Below the pieces are notes generated by a model that did not search any database, was not told where the DNA came from, and worked only from the letters and a program-made list of their open reading frames with translations. A stretch of 64,000 nucleotides of DNA, from the NCBI GenBank assembly GCA_050949885.1, contig JBMNGO010000002.1, forward strand, positions 372,001 to 436,000, written 5' to 3'. Of the stretch, positions 59,765-64,000 are shown piece after piece. Each line of letters opens with the position of its first letter. Within the stretch, counting starts at the first letter, position 1. The position numbers and the translations under genes are program-made. The DNA comes from JBMNGO01 sp050949885. GTDB lineage: Bacteria; Bacillota; Syntrophomonadia; Syntrophomonadales; Syntrophomonadaceae.

Positions 59765-60550
59765 ATGGTGGCTTATGCGAATCTATTACTGGAAAAAGAA
59801 GACGGTATAGGGATTCTCTATATCAACCGGCCCCAGGCATTGAATGCCTTGAATTATGATACCCTGGTGGAATTAGGACAGGCAATAAAAGAAATTGCCA
59901 ACGATGAAGAAATCAAAGTCTTAATTATAACTGGTGCCGGGGAAAAATCATTTGTGGCCGGGGCGGACATCAAGTATATGCAACCCCTTTCTGCTACCGA
60001 AGCAAGGGCCTTTGGTGCTCTGGGCCAGGAAGTGTTTAGAAACCTGGAAAAGCTAGAAAAACCCGTTATTGCTGCCATAAATGGATTCGCCCTTGGTGGC
60101 GGCTGCGAGTTAGCCATGTCTGCTGATATCCGAGTGGCATCAGAAAAAGCCAAATTTGGACAACCCGAAGTTGGGTTGGGGATTACTCCGGGGTACGGGG
60201 GAACTCAAAGACTGCCGCGTCTAGTTGGTGAAGGCCGGGCCATGGAGCTCATTCTAACCGCCGATATCATTGATGCTCAGGAAGCCTACCGCATTGGTCT
60301 GGTAAACAAGGTTTACCCGGCTGAATCGTTAATGGATGAAGCCAAGAAAATGGCCAAAAGGATAATGAAAAATGCTCCTTTGGCTTTAAGTTTCTCAAAA
60401 GTAGCAATTAACAAAGGATTACAAGCTGATATTGATACTGGTATGAGTATTGAGGCCGATCTCTTCGGATTGTGTTTTGCTACCGAAGATCAAAAAGAAG
60501 GCATGACTGCCTTTATGAACAAACAAAAAGCCGAATTCAAAGGGAAATAA
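59765..60550 (+). CDS. crt: Enoyl-CoA hydratase/isomerase (crotonase, probably 3-hydroxybutyryl-CoA dehydratase)
   Basis: 261 residues. Oxyanion-hole motifs SFVAGADIKYM and GFALGGGCELAMSADIRVAS, with both catalytic glutamates in place (CEL and QPEVGLGITPGYGGTQRLPR). Closest in feel to clostridial crotonases of butyrate metabolism or syntrophic beta-oxidation; no bcd/etf/thl/hbd genes are nearby, so the pathway is inferred. ATG behind AAGGAAAAGGAG; a TATAAT at 59730-59735 may be the -10. A hairpin GGGAAG/CTTCCC (59580-59600) lies in the 190-base gap before it. Confidence 0.88.
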   Translation: MVAYANLLLEKEDGIGILYINRPQALNALNYDTLVELGQAIKEIANDEEIKVLIITGAGEKSFVAGADIKYMQPLSATEARAFGALGQEVFRNLEKLEKPVIAAINGFALGGGCELAMSADIRVASEKAKFGQPEVGLGITPGYGGTQRLPRLVGEGRAMELILTADIIDAQEAYRIGLVNKVYPAESLMDEAKKMAKRIMKNAPLALSFSKVAINKGLQADIDTGMSIEADLFGLCFATEDQKEGMTAFMNKQKAEFKGK

Positions 60551-60559
60551 ACAGTAATA

Positions 60560-60592
60560 AAATCCCCGTCTTTAAGGCGGGGATTTTTTTTG
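60560..60592. terminator. Terminator between convergent crt and nadE
   Basis: AATCCCCG (60561-60568) pairs with CGGGGATT (60578-60585) followed by TTTTTTT on the plus strand. The minus-strand side has only a short A/T run, so it mainly serves crt. Confidence 0.85.
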
Positions 60593-60626
60593 AATGCGAG
60601 GCAAGAACCGTCCCCCTTGCACCCTA

Positions 60627-62258
60627 TCATGGTTCCAGTTTAGCGGCAATTGGAATTTTGCTGCCCAGGCCAAATGTTTTAGTGGTAATTTTAATACCAG
60701 GTGCAGCCTGCCTCCGTTTGTACTCACTTCTAATCATAGCCCTAACTAACCATTCCACTGTTTTTCTGTCAAAGCCGTGCCCAACTATCTCTTCTATGGA
60801 ACAGCCTTCTTCTAAATAAAGATTCAGTATCTGGTCTAAAATTTTATAGGGAGGTAAATCATCCTGATCCAACTGATTCGGTTTTAGTTCAGCGGAGGGC
60901 GGCTTTACGATGGTATCGTAGGGAATAACCTGCTTTTGCCGGTTGATCAGATGAGCTAATTCGTAAACCAGAGTCTTTGGTACATCAGCAAGAACTGCTA
61001 GTCCTCCGCACATATCACCATACAAGGTGCTGTATCCTGTAGCTATTTCACTCTTATTGCTTGTTGAAAGCAAAATATACCCAAATTGATTGGAAAAAGA
61101 CATCAAAATATCGCCGCGTATCCTGGCCTGCAAATTCTGTTCCGCTATTCCCAGCTGGGAGGTGTCCCAAAATACATTCAGGCTCTGTTGGAAGGAGCGT
61201 AATGTGGGCTCTATGGGAATAATTTTAAAGTCTATACCAAGATTTTCAGCCAGAGCCTGGGAATCAGATACGCTGCCGGAAGAGGAATAAATCGAAGGCA
61301 AGGTAATTCCCAGAACATTTGCAGCACCAATAGCTTCAACGGCGAGGCAGCAGGTCACTGCTGAGTCTATTCCGCCCGACAGTCCTACCAGGGCACGGGA
61401 AAACCCACATTTCCTAAAATAATCGCGTATTCCCAGTACCAGGGCAGCACGGACTGATTCCACTGGGTCCTGTGGTTTAAAGACTTTACAGGAACCCTGC
61501 TCAGGAACCGTTACGGTTTTTACCTGTTCAACAAAGGGGTCAGCAACAAAAACCGGGTCTCCTTTAGCGTTCATGTACATGCTACGCCCATCGAATACCA
61601 GTTCATCATTGCCCCCCACCTGGTTAACATAAATGAAGGGAATCCGTAGTCTTTTGGCATGGCTGCTAATAAGCTGGAATTGTTTTTCGTCTTTCCCCAG
61701 ATAGTAGGGGGAAGCGCCTATGTTTATAAATAAGGTTGCACCCTTCTGGGCCAGTTGTGCTATAGGATCAATAGAAGAATTACCCGGGTCATCCCATGCA
61801 TCCTGACCAATAATAATTCCCAGGAGTTCATTGCCAAATCTGACCGGTTCAATTACCTGGGCAGGATCAAAATACCTGGCTTCATTAAATTCATCATAAT
61901 AGGAGAGAAGGGTTTTATGGCTGGAGCCCCAAATTTTTCCTTGATAAAGCAAAACAGCCGAGTTGTATAAACCTTTGTCCGGCTTATTCCCCGGGAGCGG
62001 CAACCCCAGCAGAATGCCAATTTGCGGATGGGCCTGGGAGATCATGGTAACGGCTTCCAAAGCCTCTTTTGTTTGTTTGACAAACCAGGGTTTATCTAAT
62101 AGTCCATAGGGAGGATAACCAGTTAAAAAAAGTTCGGAAAAAACCACCAAATCACTGCCATGGTTTTGGGCAGTATAGATAGTATCTTCAATTTTAGCCA
62201 GGTTACCAGGGAAATCGCCGATAATAGGATTTAATTGGGCAATGGTTATTCTTATCAT
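60627..62258 (-). CDS. nadE: NAD(+) synthetase with N-terminal nitrilase-like domain lacking the catalytic cysteine
   Basis: Two-domain NadE of 543 residues. The N-terminal carbon-nitrogen hydrolase domain (1-265) should free ammonia from glutamine through a Glu-Lys-Cys triad: Glu42 (FSELFLTGYPP) and Lys115 (SSHKTLLSYYDEF) are present, but the ICED/W segment reads IIIGQDAW, with Gly151 (codon GGT at 61806-61808) where the nucleophile Cys belongs. The synthetase domain has the P-loop VGLSGGIDSAVT and STSNKSEIATGYSTLYGD. It may therefore use free ammonia. ATG 62258 (MIRITIAQLNP) behind GCAAGGAGA; the frame is open 22 codons further upstream. Confidence 0.92.
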   Translation of the reverse strand: MIRITIAQLNPIIGDFPGNLAKIEDTIYTAQNHGSDLVVFSELFLTGYPPYGLLDKPWFVKQTKEALEAVTMISQAHPQIGILLGLPLPGNKPDKGLYNSAVLLYQGKIWGSSHKTLLSYYDEFNEARYFDPAQVIEPVRFGNELLGIIIGQDAWDDPGNSSIDPIAQLAQKGATLFINIGASPYYLGKDEKQFQLISSHAKRLRIPFIYVNQVGGNDELVFDGRSMYMNAKGDPVFVADPFVEQVKTVTVPEQGSCKVFKPQDPVESVRAALVLGIRDYFRKCGFSRALVGLSGGIDSAVTCCLAVEAIGAANVLGITLPSIYSSSGSVSDSQALAENLGIDFKIIPIEPTLRSFQQSLNVFWDTSQLGIAEQNLQARIRGDILMSFSNQFGYILLSTSNKSEIATGYSTLYGDMCGGLAVLADVPKTLVYELAHLINRQKQVIPYDTIVKPPSAELKPNQLDQDDLPPYKILDQILNLYLEEGCSIEEIVGHGFDRKTVEWLVRAMIRSEYKRRQAAPGIKITTKTFGLGSKIPIAAKLEP

Positions 62259-62311
62259 GAATGCTGCTCTCCTTGCAAACAAAAATTTGCCAATGATTTG
62301 CGCCATAATTA

Positions 62312-62341
62312 AGAATAGCACCAAAAAATCGCTTTGAGCAA
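62312..62341 (-). promoter_or_regulatory. Candidate minus-strand promoter of nadE
   Basis: Read on the minus strand: TTGCTC (62341-62336), an 18-base spacer, TATTCT (62317-62312). It lies 54 bases before the nadE start. Confidence 0.4.
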
Positions 62342-62546
62342 GTCAGCAGAGAGAAACGTAGAAAAATGAAGAATACCTGCAGAATTTTGCTTTGTATTTT
62401 AATCTGCTGTTAAATACTTTAAAATATAAGGAAGAAGCTGTATGAGATTGACCGTTTAGTATCCCGGGGGCGATCTCTGTTGTTATTAAAACATGCTCCA
62501 GAATAGCGAGGGGCAATCAGTTACTACATTACCGAGGGGGGTAAAT

Positions 62547-63359
62547 ATGGATTTTACCAAAATGCACGGTTCGGGAAATGATTTTATTATTATTGAAGCT
62601 CCTTCCTGGGATCAGGCGGGTCAATACAGGAAAGACGCGGCGTTTCTATGTGACAGAAACTACGGAATTGGCGCTGACGGACTTATCATCACAGGCCCCT
62701 CCGATGAAGCTGATGTCTTTATGCGAATATTTAATCCTGATGGCTCTGAACCGGAAATGTGCGGTAATGGAATCCGATGCGTGGCCAAGTATGTATACCA
62801 AAAGGGATTAGTTGACAAAAAAGAAATTATTGTAAAAACACTGGCTGGAGTCAGACTTCCTGAGTTAATCCTGACCGGGAATAAAGTAACTGCAGTTAGA
62901 GTAGATATGGGTGTGCCCGTTTTTAGCAGCCAGGGGCTGGTGGCCATAAAGGTGTCCGGGCAGGAATTTATGGCCACTCTGGTATCAGTGGGTAACCCGC
63001 ACTGCGTGGTTTTTGTGGAAAATATGAGTACTGTACCAGTTAGCCTGTGGGGATCGGAAATTGAAAACCACCGAATGTTTCCTGATCGAACTAATGTGGA
63101 ATTTGTCCAAGTGCTTAATAAAAGTGAAATAATATTGAGGGTGTGGGAAAGGGGGGCCGGGGTTACTCTGGCCTGTGGCACAGGGGCTTGTGCAGCCTTA
63201 GCGGCTTCCGTTTATAATAACAAGACTTATCGTAAGGCCATAGTTCGCCTCCTGGGCGGTGACCTACTGGTGGAATGGGACGAAGATGACGGGCATTTAT
63301 ACATGACCGGCCCCGCAGTGGAAGTCTTTAAAGGTACTGTTGCCCTGGAAAGTGAATAG
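62547..63359 (+). CDS. dapF: Diaminopimelate epimerase
   Basis: Converts LL- to meso-diaminopimelate for lysine and peptidoglycan. Both catalytic Cys are present, in EMCGNGIRCVAKY and TLACGTGACAAL, and KMHGSGNDFI opens the protein. ATG 62547 behind CCGAGGGGGGTAAAT gives the usual MDFTKMHGSGNDF; the frame runs upstream to 62493 without family sequence. The first 100 bases upstream hold a hairpin GAGATTG/CGATCTC of unknown meaning. 270 residues. Confidence 0.96.
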   Translation: MDFTKMHGSGNDFIIIEAPSWDQAGQYRKDAAFLCDRNYGIGADGLIITGPSDEADVFMRIFNPDGSEPEMCGNGIRCVAKYVYQKGLVDKKEIIVKTLAGVRLPELILTGNKVTAVRVDMGVPVFSSQGLVAIKVSGQEFMATLVSVGNPHCVVFVENMSTVPVSLWGSEIENHRMFPDRTNVEFVQVLNKSEIILRVWERGAGVTLACGTGACAALAASVYNNKTYRKAIVRLLGGDLLVEWDEDDGHLYMTGPAVEVFKGTVALESE

Positions 63360-63528
63360 AACTGATAATCCATGTTAAAGATTAAACCCAAGTCCGTTGA
63401 TACCTAATCCAAGGCCCGTTAATTGGATAGTAATTTATAGAAAGCCAGGATCTATATAGATTATTTCGCAAATTCCTTTATAATTAAGGGAGTTTGCTTT
63501 TTTTGTAAAACAAGCGCCAATATTTTTA

Positions 63529-63557
63529 TTGCACAATTATACATGCTGATGTATAAT
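63529..63557 (+). promoter_or_regulatory. argC promoter overlapped by an ArgR-like operator
   Basis: TTGCAC at 63529-63534, a 17-base spacer and a perfect TATAAT at 63552-63557. The same region holds AATTATACAT (63535-63544) and ATGTATAATT (63549-63558), an exact inverted repeat with a four-base centre. It can also be read as two ARG-box-like half-conserved palindromes (TGCACAATTATACA and TGTATAATTATTAG) about 20 bases apart, the spacing of paired ArgR boxes. An arginine-repressed promoter is the natural reading. Confidence 0.6.
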
Positions 63558-63631
63558 TATTAGCACGCCAATATAAATTTTAGAGTATTCTCTTTTACCA
63601 TACAAGTTACAGCAAAGGGAGGATATACAAA

Positions 63632-64000
63632 TTGTATAAAATCGGAATTATTGGAGATGGGTACACTGCAGTTGATTTGATAAGGCTTCTTTCGGGGAGT
63701 AGAGAAATTGAGCCGGTTTGTATATTGTCAACCGATAATGTGGGACGCCGCATAGATGAAGTATATCCGCAGCTCAGCGGGTTTTGTGACCTGGTTTGCG
63801 AAAAGAGTGATTTATCTTCATTACCGGGCAGATGTGATGCTGTTTTTCTGGCTTTGCCACATGGCTTATCGGTTAATATGGTTATGCAGTTACTTCCCCA
63901 GGGAATCAAGTGCGTTGACCTGGGTGCAGACTTCAGGCTGAAAGATGCCAGCCTCTATCAAAAATACTATGGAAAAACCCATGAAGCGCCTGATATACTC
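63632..64000 (+). CDS. argC: N-acetyl-gamma-glutamyl-phosphate reductase (5' part; runs off the window)
   Basis: The first 123 residues of ArgC, third step of arginine synthesis from glutamate. Recognised by ALPHGLSVNMVMQLL, KCVDLGADFRLKD and YYGKTHEAPDIL, which match the family blocks VFxALPHG and DLSADFRL. The NADP-binding loop is unusual: GIIGDGYTAVDL where the family has GATGYTGxEL. TTG start behind AAAGGGAGGATAT. The catalytic Cys lies beyond base 64000. An arg operon probably continues. Confidence 0.88.
   Translation, partial: MYKIGIIGDGYTAVDLIRLLSGSREIEPVCILSTDNVGRRIDEVYPQLSGFCDLVCEKSDLSSLPGRCDAVFLALPHGLSVNMVMQLLPQGIKCVDLGADFRLKDASLYQKYYGKTHEAPDIL

Overview
The window is a piece of chromosome from a low-to-moderate GC Gram-positive bacterium of the class Clostridia. 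It most resembles the anaerobic, spore-forming Peptococcaceae / Desulfotomaculum / Syntrophomonas side of the class. The case rests on Bacillus-like gene order throughout, strong Shine-Dalgarno sites with many TTG and GTG starts, sigma-H and a CwlD-type spore amidase, zinc-binding S4, S14, L33 and L36, a T-box and a c-di-AMP riboswitch, a Na+-pumping decarboxylase beta subunit, and a crotonase. I found no rRNA, prophage, CRISPR array or intact transposon. The only mobile-element trace is a 5' fragment of a group II intron.

Layout. 1-5113: prmC (cut by the window edge), tsaC/sua5, mntP, ywlE, rpiB, glyA and a dCMP deaminase on the plus strand, in the order of the Bacillus ywl-glyA region. 5073-6511: dCTP deaminase and biotin ligase on the minus strand; the two deaminase genes overlap tail to tail. 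6982-8290: a 50-residue membrane protein and the decarboxylase beta subunit. 8323-8809: a terminator, a group II intron 5' relic directly behind it, then a promoter, c-di-AMP riboswitch and terminator that control the betaine-type ABC transporter proX-proV-proW (8899-11693). 11833-12917: tRNA-Pro, then a radical SAM gene on the minus strand. 13017-18263: Cys T-box, cysE-cysS-mrnC, thyX, rlmB, sigH.

18477-36514: five tRNAs (Thr, Tyr, fMet, Thr, Met), tuf copy 1, rpmG-secE-nusG-rplK-rplA, an L10 leader with attenuator, rplJ-rplL, an unrecognised membrane protein gene, rpoB-rpoC, a YbxF-type L7Ae protein, rpsL-rpsG-fusA-tuf copy 2. 36617-51948: the S10-spc-alpha ribosomal protein superoperon from rpsJ to rplQ, including secY, adk, map, a KOW-domain protein with no ATG/GTG/TTG start, infA and rpoA. 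51951-56207: the ECF transporter module (ecfA1, ecfA2, ecfT), truA, rplM, rpsI. 56332-59572: cwlD, a MEMO-AMMECR1 fusion and its radical SAM partner. 59765-64000: a crotonase, NAD synthetase (minus strand), dapF, and the start of argC behind a promoter overlapped by an ArgR-like operator.

Most of the window is conserved core machinery. The points most worth a second look are: (i) three genes (nusG, the KOW protein, the MEMO-AMMECR1 fusion) in which a strong ribosome-binding site leads to an ATT codon as the best start; (ii) an NAD synthetase whose glutaminase cysteine is replaced by glycine; (iii) a c-di-AMP riboswitch on a betaine transporter whose ATPase lacks CBS domains; (iv) the intron relic inserted right after a terminator; (v) two almost identical tuf genes with an extreme ATA codon bias and a four-cysteine loop; and (vi) the little-understood AmmeMemoRadiSam gene pair. 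None of these is a proven new system. I see no clear defence or mobile system in the window.
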